A program made the position numbers and the translations under genes. From Chrysoperla carnea (Eukaryota > Arthropoda > Insecta > Neuroptera > Chrysopidae), in the NCBI RefSeq assembly GCF_905475395.1, contig NC_058338.1:5656935-5720934 (forward strand): DNA of 64,000 bases. The letters run 5' to 3'. The notes under the pieces were generated by a model. That model was not told where the DNA came from. It was given only the letters and a program-made list of their open reading frames with translations, and made no database searches. Shown here piece after piece: positions 21,156-45,599 of the stretch; position 1 is the first letter of the stretch; each line of letters opens with the position of its first letter.

Positions 21156-22337
21156 AATTTTTAAAAATTAATTTTTGGACTGTCTATTCAAGTTTTTGAT
21201 TTATAATATTCTGCAGTAATGCGAACTGGAAACTAATAATTAACGACCTCGTCTACAGAGCTTCAATTTGTTATATTATAAAAAGTAGAAAAGTATCCAG
21301 AAACATAATTGTAATGCTAATCGATACCGTTGGAGGAAATTTCCCACCTTACACCCTTGAATATTACGAGTAAATTTGATATTATAACAAAATCTCATTA
21401 AATTTTGACCGACTCAGCGCAATTATTTTTACTTATTAACTCGAACTGTAGAGAATGGACTATCTACGTCCTTTCACTGTAAATCCCAGACAATTAACTT
21501 GTAAAGATTTTTTTTTTTGTGACTGGATTCAGACTCATCTATTTAGTTACATAATTTAACCACCAGAGGCGTATTATATGTAAGTTCATCGCTATAAAAT
21601 TGTATATGCATCTTAGAAATAAGTTTTCTTTTTTTGTTTTTCCAATTTTCATTTGTATAATATAATTGTAATTGTTCATAACAGTCTTATTATATATATT
21701 ATATAATAATTAAAATAAGTAATTGTGCACACAATATTTAAAAGTGAAAATCATTTTTGTATAAAAAAATAAATAAATAAATAAACAGTTGATATCGTAT
21801 AATGGACGACATAACTTTGTGTAAATAAAGTACCTAATTATGGGGGAAACAATATTTAAGAAAATAAATGTAATGTGAAAAAAACAAAGAAATAATATAA
21901 GTAGCAATTAATTAGAAATATATTTTTAATTAAGTTTTTATTTTCCTAAAAATTTAATCCAAACAAACAATTGACTGAGTTAATTATTGAAATACCATGT
22001 ATAGACAGTGAACAAAACGAACAAACATGAAAATTCTGCACGAATGTGACTCAAATATAGAACGAATATAAAAGATTTACAACTGACTTCTTATCGTGAT
22101 ACCAGCTAAATAAGCTGAAAAATCCTATAAACACTAAAATCATGAACAAAATAAATTCTCTCTACTCTAGTTGCTGAAGTCAAATCCATCGCGGTGGCGA
22201 TTCAGCAATCATAATGCTAATTTTTGCTTTTTCGACAATGGCCACGCGCTGGCCCGACAAAACCTAAGCCCGTCATTGAGCAGGTAGCAACCCTAAAGGT
22301 ATGGTACCCAAACCATATTACAATTATTAAGCCAAAA
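21156..22337. other. AT-rich intergenic stretch with a foldback-family end
   Basis: No gene is seen. At 21961-22010 the sequence aaacaaacaattgactgagt, then gaaataccatgtata, is the terminal sequence of the foldback family described at 52325 and 55839. Here it is present alone. Confidence 0.45.
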
Positions 22338-22446
22338 GACCTTTTCATTTCAATTACGATTCATTATTGTTTTGGACAGACAATAATAAGTTGGACAAGA
22401 TATTTGTTATTCATTTTATCACATCACTTTTTAAAATGAAAAGGTC
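22338..22446. repeat. Short inverted-repeat element with 13 bp perfect ends
   Basis: gaccttttcattt (22338-22350) and its exact reverse complement aaatgaaaaggtc (22434-22446) bound 109 bp. The interior word agatatttgttattcatttt recurs with its atcacat continuation at 57265-57291, so this belongs to a dispersed family. Confidence 0.55.
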
Positions 22447-22492
22447 TATGGACAGCATTTTTTTACATTGCATTAGTGCAATATGTTTTGCT

Positions 22493-22902
22493 CTTAGACC
22501 ATTAAGTATATAGACTGAGCATCGCCTGTCTTTCCGTACAGTGACAGGTGTGCCAATATCTGAGGTGATTGCTTGAGGTAGGTAAAGATATTTATTAAAA
22601 GAATAAAGGGACATAATTTTAAAAAAATAGTCATTTAAAATAGGGGTATTTATCAAAACATACCTTAAATGTCAAATCAAACCACAAAATGAACTTTTTC
22701 ACTTTTTGACTTAAAAAATACTGATCGCATGTCACTTTACATTTTGTTTTCACGAATCTACAATGACAAGAAGTATGACAACAACACTTTGTTTTGACAT
22801 TTCCATACCGCCGCCATGATACCTTTGACTCAAGCAATTACCTCAGATGTTGGCACACTTTAAATTCCTTGACGCTCAGTCTATGTACTTAATGATCTAA
22901 GG
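22493..22902. mobile_element. MITE with about 75 bp terminal inverted repeats
   Basis: The left arm 22493-22578 contains cttagaccattaagtatata, gactgagc, tgtgccaatatctgaggtg and attgcttgag. The right arm 22829-22902 is the reverse complement: ctcaagcaattacctcagat, gttggcacac, gctcagtc, and taatgatctaag. The element is about 410 bp and non-coding. One end also occurs at 13699-13730. Confidence 0.8.
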
Positions 22903-24849
22903 TAACCATTTTTAAGATAAGGAACAATTGAGTGAGTGAGTGAATATTGTCCAATATTGTCATTTTAGGGTTGCCACCTCAAAGTTCCGCGAAGTCGGGA
23001 GGTAGTGACATTAATGTAATTATATATCACCCAATCATAATACTGTATGATATTTTTGATGTTTTGTGTACCCACCTTTTCCATAATTAAAAATTTTAAT
23101 AAATATCCTTCTCAAATACCTGAACATGAAAACAATTATCAAAGAATCGATTTATTGACTGAACTTTCGAGTAGATATATTGATATCGGGAGAAACTACA
23201 CGATTTCTGGAGTCTCTCGTGATCAAATCTGGATCATTTTTAAATATGTATAAATATTAGCAAGCATATGCAGTTTAATAATATGCATGTAAAAAACTCT
23301 CTGTATAGTCTTTAAAAATAATTATGAATAAAGATTTAATTAAATATAATTTCATTTAATTTATTACGTATATATTTTTATTAGTTATTCTTTTGTTTGT
23401 AAAGCCATAAGATCACACTTAACAGCACTTGTGTGTAACTGGTTTTCTTGTTTATTAATGCATTATAGTGCAGGCATTTAGAAACATTCTTTTAAAAATC
23501 TTTAGGTTACGTACCTAAATTACAGTAGTATGACGTCATTATTGATAATGTTTGCTTGCGTTTCGAAATCATATAAACCAATATCATCACTGTGATAACA
23601 CCATCGTTGACAGGACCGTATTTATAATTCGGAAGCCTTGGGGTCAAAATTTGGTACCAGATCCCTAAGGTACATGGTGTCCAAGGCACGAGGTACCGGC
23701 TATCCGGAGCAACAGGTACCTCGGAGACCAGTGATCCCAAAAACCCTCGAGTAACAAATTTAGAATCATTTTCATCAATATTAACCGGATTGTGAATTTA
23801 GTATAGGTATTTACGGTTAATTTATAATGCAAATTGCCTAATTTATAATTTCTTATAAATCAATTTAGGTCACAAAATTTCCTGACGCTCTAACGAATCA
23901 AATGCCAAAAACTGCATTCAAATCCGACTTCTGTTTAAATTTTTCGAACTTTAACCGTTTTTAGTTTTTTGTTTCTGCTACTATTTAAGTAAAATATAGC
24001 CATCAATCCATATAAACATTCCCTTAGTTGTTTATGAGTTTTGCACATTATTTTTCCGAAACACTCTGTATATGCTAATGAGAGCTAAAAATACCTATAA
24101 ACTGAAATCAAACTTCATACAAATTGAATTGATGTTTAGAAATTTATTTGGTATTTTGTTTTTAAGTGTAAACAAAACGTTAGCTAGTAAAACGTTAGCG
24201 TTTAAAAAACTTTTAAAGGAAGACTTCCATATTCCAATTTAATGAATTATTCAATTTTCTTACTGTGTAAAATAAATAAATGTATATACATATACATATT
24301 GTATTTACATTTTTGAGGTAATAACGGTTGGTTCTGGTTGTAGCAGTGAGGTAATGGTTAAACTATCCTAGTAGGTATCTACAATAAAAATATAATATTC
24401 GATGAAGTAATTGGAAGTCGTACAAACTACAAACTACAAATATAAATATTACAGAATACAGTTATTTTTTTTGTATTAACTGAACATTAGCCTATATGTC
24501 TGATTCTGAGGTGAATACCTATAGTTATAATATGTGTGTGTTTTCAACTAAACACAAAACTAATGTGTACGCCACATACACCTCCATATACAGGTGCTGA
24601 ATGGAATGATAGTTTATTTATTAGAACGGGATCTGAAACGTTTCAAGAACATTGCCTTGTTGATTGATCTAAAAATTTGTAGACAGAAACATAGTAACTA
24701 AAAATAAATTTCTTTAATGGGGTTTTTACCAAAATTAAGCCGTTTACGAGACAATTGGCAATCTGGGCTTTGTTATCGATTGGGCTTATTATATATCTTC
24801 GTAGCTTATTATAGATATTATGTCCACTACACTGTTCATCATAGCACTG
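22903..24849. other. Intergenic stretch, no gene
   Basis: Mostly AT-rich. A G/C-richer patch at 23620-23750 carries repeated ggtacc/aggtac words and is of unknown nature. The word tttagggttgccac (22966) is the inverse of gtagcaaccctaaa (22286), so 22.2-23.0 kb may be one nested repeat. No coding exon can be supported. Confidence 0.35.
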
Positions 24850-25740
24850 CATAAAGCAATATAACCCATTGACCAGAGAGGAACCATCTTCAACAAGACC
24901 TCCCAAATATACGCATAAGCGGACGATATTGCCATAATAGCGAGAACTAAGGACCGTCTGATTAACGTGTTCAAGGAAATAGAAAAGAACGGTAAAGAGC
25001 TAGGACTGAGTGTCAACGAAAAGAAAACTGTTTACATGTATATGTCAGCCTCACCCGATCGGAGGAAAGTCCAAGACCTTCAGATTGAAAATGTGATATT
25101 TAAAGGAGTCTCTTCATGCACCTATCTCGGAGAGCAGGTAAATAACGAAGAAAAACTAGCACAGCGATAAAAGAAAGACTCCAGAGAAGCAATCGAGCAT
25201 ATTTTGCAAATGTGAAGCTCTTGAAAAGCAAGCTGATTACAAGAAGGACAAAGTTGAAAATATACAAGACTTTGGTTCGACCAGTAATAACCTATGGGAG
25301 TGAAAACTGGACACTCACGGTAGAAGATCAGGAGAAGATAAGAAGGTTCGAACGGAAAATATATCAGAAGAATCTATGGAGCGAGCGGTACAAATCAATG
25401 AGACAGAATGGCGTATCCGGAACAACAGCGAGATATTAGAAATCCTGGATGGTGAAGATATTGTTAAGTTAAAATCCAACGGACTCTGTTGGTTTGGGCA
25501 CGTCCAGAGAATGGAAGACGCCAGGATGCCGAAGAAGATACTTAACGTCAAGATCTATGCTACCAGGAAGAGAGAAAGACCAAGACTCAGATGGATGGAC
25601 CAGGTGCTGGATGATTTGAGGACAATGCGAGTCACTGGATGGGGAACCAAGATCCAGGATCGCAACGTCTGGAAGCGTATTGTGGAGGAGGCCAAGGCCC
25701 ACTGTAGCGCCTATTGTTGTTGTTGTTGTTATTATAGATC
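24850..25740 (+). pseudogene. Decayed non-LTR retrotransposon reverse transcriptase, C-terminal part
   Basis: Three forward-frame pieces form one protein end. 24850-25167 includes a YA*ADDIAIIA stretch, the catalytic YxDD-type motif with a stop where the first Tyr region should continue. Next, 25168-25375 holds KIYKTLVRPVITYGSENW, followed by 25376-25735 with RRIYG, NGLCWFGHVQRM, RPRLRWMDQVLDDL and WKRIVEEAKAH. A frameshift near 25167, another near 25370 and at least two stops make it non-functional. It ends in a ttgttgttgttgttat simple repeat, as LINE tails often do. The N-terminal endonuclease is absent. The family resembles insect RTE/Jockey-like LINEs, but I do not assign the clade. Confidence 0.85.
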
Positions 25741-26293
25741 GGGTAAGAACACCTCTGCTTGATCTGTATAGAGGTAAAAACACTATACTACACCAATATT
25801 CACAATAAACTCCACGATTCTTTAAAGACATAATAATATTCACTTATTCAGTTCACAGTAGTGAGTAGTATACACAACACACGCGACTAGTGTGGTGTGT
25901 ACGTACTATAGTGCAAACAATACACTTTACAACACTACACTACACTAGCACTACACTCAAGTTCTATATTTATTATTTGCACTTAAAAAATATCAAACAC
26001 TTGCACTAATAAAACATATTCTGTTTATTAAAAGAAAACTATTAGTTAATTAATAGGAATGATTTAACTACAAGTGAATTTAGAGTGATGATGTAAATTA
26101 GTTTTTAAAAGAAAAAGTTTTTTAAAGTTCCATTAAATTTCCTTTTAAAACAAACTATGAATACATTTCAGTTTATTTTAATTAATTTTATCTTTGTGGT
26201 GGTAAAATTAGAAATTATTCTTTGTTAAAAATATTTATTAATTTTTTTTTTTAAATAATATTTCTTTTACTGTGCTGTGACAAAAAATAAAAA
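25741..26293 (+). promoter_or_regulatory. Upstream region / probable 5' UTR of the Fps/Fes kinase
   Basis: The segment 25855-25975 is rich in cacta/acac words (for example acaacactacactacactag) with a local acacaacac...gtgtggtgtgt inverted repeat, unlike the plain AT sequence around it. It lies 320-440 bases upstream of the kinase ATG and may be the promoter or first untranslated exon. This is inference from position only. Confidence 0.25.
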
Positions 26294-38755
<12,462 letters not shown>

Positions 38756-39875
38756 CTATAATTATTGTCATATATTTACAATTTATAAATTGCCAATATA
38801 ATTATATTTTGTCAATTATCTAACAATAAATTCATCATTTTTATTAATTCTTGAATTTTTAATTATTTTAGTTAGAAATGGAAAAAAATTTTGGTACCTG
38901 CAATAATTATCTTTCACCTTATATATTTAGGGTTTTTTGGGGCGAAAAATTGATCTAGCTATGTTTCACTTTTAAAAAACGTCGTTTTCTCTCAGAAACT
39001 TTAATCTCCTCAACGGCTCCAACGATTTTCTTGAAATTTAGTATACTAGGGGTTTTGAGCATACTAAATTTATATAACAAGCAAAGCTCGGTCATTTAGA
39101 TATTGATCAAACATAATTTCCTTTGAAAGTTAAGATATCCGTGCCTAGAATTTCAGATATTTGTGGATACAGTTAAGAGTCATGGATTGAGAATTTTCTC
39201 TCGCATGGTCTCATCCTGTGGGGATCGAGTTGGCACGAGTCTGTGGATTTTTTGTTCTTCTGCGTTCATCCTGTGGTGGTATTCACTTATTCCAGTGATC
39301 CACGGGTTAATTAAAGACACGGATATCCGTGACGAGTGGCAACAGCAGCATCGTATGTTTATTCGCATCGTGTGTGAGTTTTATTGGAGGCGTTTCCATG
39401 GTAACGATACTCTACTTTAATTATAAAGTTGTATGGATGCATATATAATTGTATGGATTGCATTTATGACTTACATTGAAAATTTAATATCATTGTCTTA
39501 CAAATTTAAATAAATAATTATGATAATTTACATTTGAAAAATAATACATATTTATGCAATTTGATTTTTTTTTCACAATTTTTAATGCATTAAGTTTAAT
39601 TAATTAGTGTTTTTCAATAATTTTAATTTGACATTTTCTATAACATTAACATGTAAAGAATTGCAAATGAGTCATAACAGCGTCTTTTATCGCCAAAATT
39701 TTTCACTGGAAGCGCTGGCATCGATTTTATTGTCCCTACCATGACTACCCACACAACGAATATGATTTTATTTATATTTAAGCATATATTTCGTGTATAT
39801 TAACAATTTAATAATAATAAATAATTCAAACATTAGCACTCCAGCATGTGCATGGTGTTGAAACAATTAACTCAA
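38756..39875. other. Spacer between the convergent kinase and six-finger genes
   Basis: The region holds both 3' untranslated regions. 38933-39102 is a repeat that is the inverse copy of about 60950-61120. A G/C-richer patch at 39150-39415 has one 85-codon forward frame (from 39163) with no recognisable domain. I do not call it a gene. Confidence 0.4.
38933..39102 (-). repeat. Dispersed repeat with 'gcaaagctcggtca' end
   Basis: It matches the reverse complement of 60950-61120: aaacgtcgttttctctc, actttaatctc, tgaaatttagtat.c, ggggtttt and gagcaaagctcggtca occur in the same order. The gcgaaaaat.gat motif is also present. It is a non-coding dispersed family with copies 22 kb apart. Confidence 0.7.
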
Positions 39876-40439
39876 TTAGTTATTATCTGGATGTATCACT
39901 TTTTCAGAAACTATATTAGACTGAAGAATATTTCCATGAAATTGTTTTTTATGACTATTTAAACTGTTCTTTCGTGTAAATTTTCGATCACAACTATTAC
40001 ATGAAAATCGTTTTTCACCCGAATGAGTACGTTTATGATTTTCGAATTCGTGTCGTCCGAGAAATGTTTTCTTACAGACACCGCATAAATAAGGTGTCTC
40101 TCCACTATGAATTTTTTGATGAATCGAAAAAACACTTTGATGAGAAAACTTTTTTTCACAAATTTCACATGTAAACGGTTTTTCTCCGGTATGGAGTCGT
40201 TTATGTTCATTTAAGCTGTGTTTTTGACGAAATTTTTTATCACAAACATCACATGCAAATGGTTTTTCACCGGTATGGATTTTTTTATGTTTAACTAATC
40301 CATCTTTGAGGGTAAATTTTTTATCACATACATCACATGAAAACGGTTTACAAATAGTATGGATTCGTATATGTTTAGTTCGATGTAGTTTCGATGTAAA
40401 TGTTAAATCACAAATTTTACATGAAAATGTCTTTGTCAT
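39876..40439 (-). CDS. C2H2 zinc-finger protein with six fingers
   Basis: A single exon encodes 187 residues starting MTKTFSCKIC. It carries six C2H2 fingers from residue 5 on, with TGEKP, SGETP and SGEKR linkers; the first linker (TICKP) is degenerate. Finger spellings match those of the 18-finger protein in order: finger 1 (FSCKICDLTFTSK) with its fingers 1/10, finger 3 (SLNEHKRLH) with finger 3, finger 4 (FTCEICEKKFSHQS) with finger 4. They are therefore paralogues, likely by duplication of the start of the array. Finger 5 has C..C intact but an altered helix (LGRHEFENHKRTH). The ATG is the first in frame after an upstream stop. It is likely a nuclear DNA-binding protein, target unknown. 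It is convergent with the kinase gene. Confidence 0.9.
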   Translation of the reverse strand: MTKTFSCKICDLTFTSKLHRTKHIRIHTICKPFSCDVCDKKFTLKDGLVKHKKIHTGEKPFACDVCDKKFRQKHSLNEHKRLHTGEKPFTCEICEKKFSHQSVFSIHQKIHSGETPYLCGVCKKTFLGRHEFENHKRTHSGEKRFSCNSCDRKFTRKNSLNSHKKQFHGNILQSNIVSEKVIHPDNN

Positions 40440-40640
40440 TTTTTTCGAAAAATTAATGCTACTATTAAATTTAGATATCGATGCACGGTATCAACAGATT
40501 ACAGAATAAAAACGTTCTTGTTAAAAATCACAATTTTATTGTGATTACTGATCAACACACTTCTTAATGAGAAGCAGAACTTAAAAGCTCCGTATACTTA
40601 GCAGATAAAATTGTTATTTTTCACTCAAACTACTTCCATT

Positions 40641-41574
40641 CATTTGGGAATCGTTTGGGAGGATTTGGGAATATAATTTTAGAATTTGGGAATTATTAGT
40701 TTTCCTGTAATTAATTGTTCATCAGCGAATTAGCAGGTAGAAAATTAAATCCACTTAATTTTTATATAATTGGAAAGGAAATCATTTGGGAATTACGATA
40801 AAGACGGTTTTAGAGTTTGGGAATGTATAATTAATTAATTACACCTATTTTTTAAGTTGATTTATAGGTTATGTTAATTAACCGTACACCTGAACCATTA
40901 ATTGTCAAATGGCAGTATGGCGCCAATATTCAAATGTTACTAAATATTTTATTTTTTAATTTATGTAAATGTTAAGTGCTATTTTTCATTAAAGCTATTA
41001 TTATTCAAAAAAGTATTCTACTATTTTTGAAAAAGTACCTCAAAATGTTGATTTTGCTAATAAAAAGCCACCAAAAATTTATTTCGGAAAAATACACACG
41101 CTTTCTTGCCAAAAACTTAAATTTTAAACTGTCAAAAACGCGGGCACCCAATTTGATTACGTAATATCGGTATCATTATACGAAATAACACAAATAAGTT
41201 TGACAGATATATTCATAGACATCTGATTATAATAAATATAAATACTTATTATCTATGTATATATTATACCCAGCTGTCTACACTGAACTAACGAATGGTC
41301 TATGACTCATACCGATATGACATCACAGCAAGGCTTACCCGCGTTTTAGGTCACGTGATATACAGTTTAAAAATTACGATTTTTAATTTTAATATTTTAA
41401 AAGAAAAATGTGTTTTTATGACTCGAAATCAGAATATTTAAGTATATTTTTACATAACTTTTTTCAAATTTATTTTTGACTAACGATAATACCCTATTGG
41501 AAATTGTTTGGGAAGATTTAGGAATATAATTTTATTATTTAATACTGGTAAGTTTTCGTGTAATTCATTAGTTT
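40641..41574. repeat. 'tttgggaatataatttta' repeat pair flanking a larger repeat
   Basis: 40641-40718 and 41496-41574 share attgg/tttggga, gtttggga.ga, ggaatataatttta and gttttc.tgtaatt, in the same orientation. A third weaker copy lies at about 40776-40835. They bracket the 41021-41424 repeat, so the larger unit may be about 0.9 kb. Confidence 0.45.
41021..41424. repeat. About 400 bp dispersed repeat, copy 1
   Basis: This is nearly identical, in the same orientation, to 42651-43056 in eIF2B alpha intron 5. Long runs are shared, such as caaataagtttgacagatat, attatacccagctgtctaca and tcataccgatatgacatcac. It contains a ggtcacgtgat E-box-like word. No open frame or terminal inverted repeat is evident. 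The high similarity suggests recent movement or local duplication. Confidence 0.85.
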
Positions 41575-41789
41575 TTCAAAGCGTATAGCAGATCAATTCA
41601 GTAGAATTTTACTTTTTTAAAGCAAGTGGGTGCTTTGAACTATTTTTATAAGTCTATGGAGGCAGCTACCCCTACCTACTCCCTCCCCTTTTCAACGCCC
41701 ATGGGTGGAGACACTGTAGCAAAAATAAAGAGATTAAGGTAAAGAATTAAGATTTATATAAAAAATATTATATTGATGATTGAAATTAA

Positions 41790-43886
41790 CTATAAATACA
41801 ATTTTATTAGTTCATCGCTCACAGCAGATGGTGTTAAAATACCTAAGTCTGTAAATAATAATGAGATATACGCTGGGGGTGTATAATCCACGAGAGGATG
41901 TTCTTTACTCGTATCTTTACCTCTTGTAGCTGCGATATACTGTAATAAAAATAAGGGATAAACATATGGAAATATTCGAAGAACAAAAAGAAGCTTTTCA
42001 TCTATTTTGTGCATGTACAAAATACGAAACATTTTAATCTTTAGATTTCAGACTTATCTTCCGATTAGAAGCGGAATAAAAATTTTTCGCACGTAGTTTT
42101 TAGTTCTTCATTTTTAAGAACCTGTAAAATCGTCCTTTGTTTCCGATTCTAACAGTCTATATACCCTAAACCTTCTCTCATCGTCCACGACACAAACTAG
42201 ATGATAAGCATCCAATAATTTACCTTAAATTCATTTGGAACATCTTGTTGACTTAATGGATAAACACGAGCAAATTTAAAACTTTCCGTTAACACATAAA
42301 ATGGTTTCTTCATTTCCCTAGCACATAACGCTATAGTATAACTACCAATCTACCAAAAAAAAATGACAATTGATTTAAAATTCATTATCAAGTTCAAATA
42401 TTTACTTTCCTTAGAAAAATACTTACTTTATTTATAATACCCCCACTTTCTACAACACCTTCAGCGCCTACCATGACCATATCTATCTGTTCCATAATAT
42501 ATGCAACAGCTGAATCTAAAATAATTGTGCATGGAATTCCTACTGCTTCTAATTCTTTTGCCATGATAATTCTAAAAAAAATGTAATGAAATCATTATAC
42601 TCGGTGGCATCATCAAATTCAAAAAAATCATTAAACAATAGGGTATTTCACTATTTTTGAAAACGAATTTCAAAATGTTGATTTTGCTAAAAATTTATTT
42701 CGGAAAAATACACACGCTTTCTTGCCAAAAACTTAAAACAATTTTAAACCTTTTTTAAACTGTCTAAAACGCGGGCATCCAATTTGATGACGTAATATGG
42801 GTATCACTATATGAAATAACACAAATAAGTTTGACAGATATATTCATAGACATCTGATTATAATAAATATAAATACTTATTATCTATGTATATATTATAC
42901 CCAGCTGTCTACACTGAACTAATTGATGGTCTATGACTCATACCGATATGACATCACAGCAAGGTTTATCCGCGTTTTAGGTCACGTGATATACAATTTT
43001 AAAAATTACAATTTTTAATTTTAATATTTTAAAAGAAAAATGTGCTTTTGTGACTCAGACAGGAAAACATAATTTTAACATACCCACTGGAATCAGGCGC
43101 AGATTCTGTAATATATACATGAAAATGTTTATTTTTGGCTGCTAATTGCATTGTCTCCAACACAACTCGAGATTTAGAATGTGTTAAAATTTTCTAAAAA
43201 AAAGTTAAATTATATTTTTAAATTTAATCTACGAGATCTTTTGGTTAATGATTAAAACTTTGATATATTTTTAAATTAATCCTTACACAGCCATCAATAA
43301 TGAATTGTGTTGCCAAACGGGCCACTTTCCCTCGAGCTTCTTCCAATTTGATTAAGAACATTTTACCCCGTTGTACCATTATAGACTTACATTCATCAAA
43401 GGTCTAAAAAAATGGAAAATAGATCTAAATTTGTAATAAATCGATTACATTGCTCATAATTTTTATTGAATAGAGCTTAAACTGCTTTAAAACGTACATT
43501 TGTATCTAATTTAGCCAAAGTTATGAACCGAAGAAATAATTCACACCCAGAGGAAACAGCTGTGACTGGATAATTCGTATTTCGCATCGTTTCAACAGCC
43601 AATCGTAAATTCGAATCCAACTCTTGTACGGTTTCAGCTAAATAAAAAAATATAAAAAAAAAACTTAATTTTTAGGGCTTTTTTCCAAAGTTGAAACTTT
43701 GTACATACATTTATCATCTTCTAAAACTTTTAATAATGTTCTAATCGCAGCTACACCTGCAGAAACATCAGGTTCCTCTTTTAAAATACTCCCAAAAAAG
43801 GTATCAATACCTAAAAAACATATTTTAGGTTATATTTTCTTTTTGAAAAATTTTGTTAATTAAAAAAAAACACCTTCTTTCTGCAT
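41790..43886 (-). CDS. eIF2Balpha: Translation initiation factor eIF2B, alpha subunit, 8 coding exons
   Basis: This is a regulatory subunit of eIF2B, the guanine-nucleotide exchange factor for eIF2; the alpha subunit senses phosphorylated eIF2. Exons in coding order (minus strand): 43886-43874, 43810-43709, 43637-43498, 43403-43287, 43193-43084, 42571-42427, 42349-42224, 41939-41790. Phases join to 300 residues, close to the usual length. Family blocks are [61 protein letters not shown], and the near-invariant C-terminal [21 protein letters not shown] (broken here by I). Introns are mostly 63-95 bases; intron 5 (42572-43083) is enlarged by a dispersed repeat. The first exon (13 bases encoding MQKE plus one base) is my inference from phase and position. 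The other seven are secure. The donor of exon 5 is placed at GG|gtatgt. Confidence 0.93.
42651..43056. repeat. About 400 bp dispersed repeat, copy 2, in an eIF2B alpha intron
   Basis: Partner of 41021-41424 in the same orientation. The main differences are a short insertion near 42737 and scattered substitutions. It makes up most of a 512 base intron in a gene whose other introns are mostly under 100 bases, so it is an insertion relative to the compact intron state. Confidence 0.85.
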
Positions 43887-45599
43887 TTTTAATTATGTTG
43901 TAATGATTATATTAAATTATATACTATTTAAATATTCAATTTAACATTACTTTCAATTAAAACGATCATTGAAATCATAGGATATAGGTTATAACATTTG
44001 GTTTGAATTGGGTTACGTTCCAAAAAATCAAAAAAAAACTTAAATTAATCTGACTTAAAAAGTTTGTGTAATTATTTATGAAAAATTTTTGGTAAACAAA
44101 GAAATGAAGATTCAGTGCTTTTGGATATTTGCATACATGCTCATTTATTATGAGTTTTATTGAGACAGAAAATTAATTATCCATTTATAAATGAATATTG
44201 AAAAATTTAGAATATATTTTAAGGATTATACAATAATCAGTCTCTAAAAAAAATTGGATAAAATTATATAATGCTAGTTTATTCGATTCATTATTAACCG
44301 TGTGAACCGAGCTTTATATCCGATTATCCGAATATTGATGACGTCACTTGTTGAATTGTGAACCAACCAGATTCAATTATTTCATTAAATTATTCTTAGC
44401 GAACGCAACCTTTTGTGATTTTGGTCATTAAATTTTTCTTGGTAATGGTAATCTGTGTCAGCCCACAGGCGATACATACATGGGTTTTTTTTCTTTTATT
44501 TATTAGTTTTACAAAGGCATTTTTGATTTTATAAAATCAAAATTCCCGTTATCATTCAAATTTAGGACAAGGTTGGGTCAAGGAGATTTTTACAAAGTTT
44601 TCATCCTTAAAACTTTAATTTCTAAATTTTTTTCATTTAAAAACTTAAGTTTCTTTGATTCTAATTTCTAATCGTTGTTAAGACTATTACTTTAATTTGA
44701 TTTATCTTGTTTTGATCGTAGACGGTCGTGTAGTTTAACGCGATATCGGGAATCGAATCCCGAAAATTGAGACTCATTAATTTAATTACCGACGTTTTTA
44801 GAAATTGAACTTTTATGCACACTCTGATTTCCTTCGCGATTTTCAGAAAATAGTCTATAACAGAACTTAGCAAATTTTGTATATCTTACATAGTACCTAG
44901 GAAGCAAAATCTTGTTTTATAAAGTAAGGAAACAGGTGTAGACAGCTGCAAATAAATTATTTGAAATAATTTCAGACACAATTATATCCGTATTGAAGAA
45001 GTTATTTAGGCTCATTAATTTTCAAGTATCGTATCTTAGAATCGCACGTTTGTTAAATTGCTTCTTTCAATTAATTTATTTCTTATAAAAATATTTAGTC
45101 CAATAAAGTAAAAGCGTATGTAACATGCAAGTAATCAGAATGGTGGGGTATTATCTTATTGCCTTGCCTAAAGCAAATATCCTCATTTAAAATGTAAAGG
45201 TAATCTCAACAAGTACAAATATTTGTATTTATGTACATAAAAATTTGTGTAATCATTTGTTCCATTTTTATTCTTCGAAAATATTGGTCAAATTTTTTTG
45301 TAAATACATTTGTTTTTTTTTTTGGGGAATGAGGTTTTTCTAAAATATCGATTGAATTTCGTCTCGCCTAGTCTTGTCTTATTAATAAAATTTATTTTAT
45401 AACCACTCGTACCGAAGTGGGTAATGTCAGAGTATTCAAAATACAGGTTGTTCACTTAAAAATTATTTTACTCAGTTTCACAAAAACTTTGTTCATCATT
45501 ACATTGACAAGCGTGGGCTTTTTTGCTTGTAATTCTAGGCCAAATGATGCTAGGCCAAAAGGACCGTCACCCAAGTTAGAGAATGGAATAAATCACAAC
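43887..45599. other. Upstream of eIF2B alpha, no further gene
   Basis: It should include the eIF2B alpha promoter, but no clear core motif is seen. At 44705-44760 a tRNA-like patch (gtagtttaacgcgatatcgg, gaatcgaatcccg) lacks good stems. A palindrome ttgattttataaaatcaa lies at about 44524-44541. The rest is AT-rich and non-coding. Confidence 0.4.

Larger units (their letters stand above)
40440..41789. other. Spacer between the six-finger and eIF2B alpha genes, mostly repeats
   Basis: It contains an approximately 400 bp repeat (41021-41424) and two flanking 'tttgggaatataatttta' repeats (40641-40718 and 41496-41574). No coding exon is seen. Confidence 0.45.

Noticed and set aside
39163-39420. 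85-codon forward frame downstream of the kinase gene
   Set aside because: It has moderate composition but no recognisable domain, sits between two 3' ends, and overlaps an equally open reverse frame. I do not call it a gene.
44705-44760. Possible tRNA gene
   Set aside because: The T-arm-like gaatcgaatcccg is present, but D and acceptor arms do not fold into a cloverleaf. It is at best a SINE remnant.
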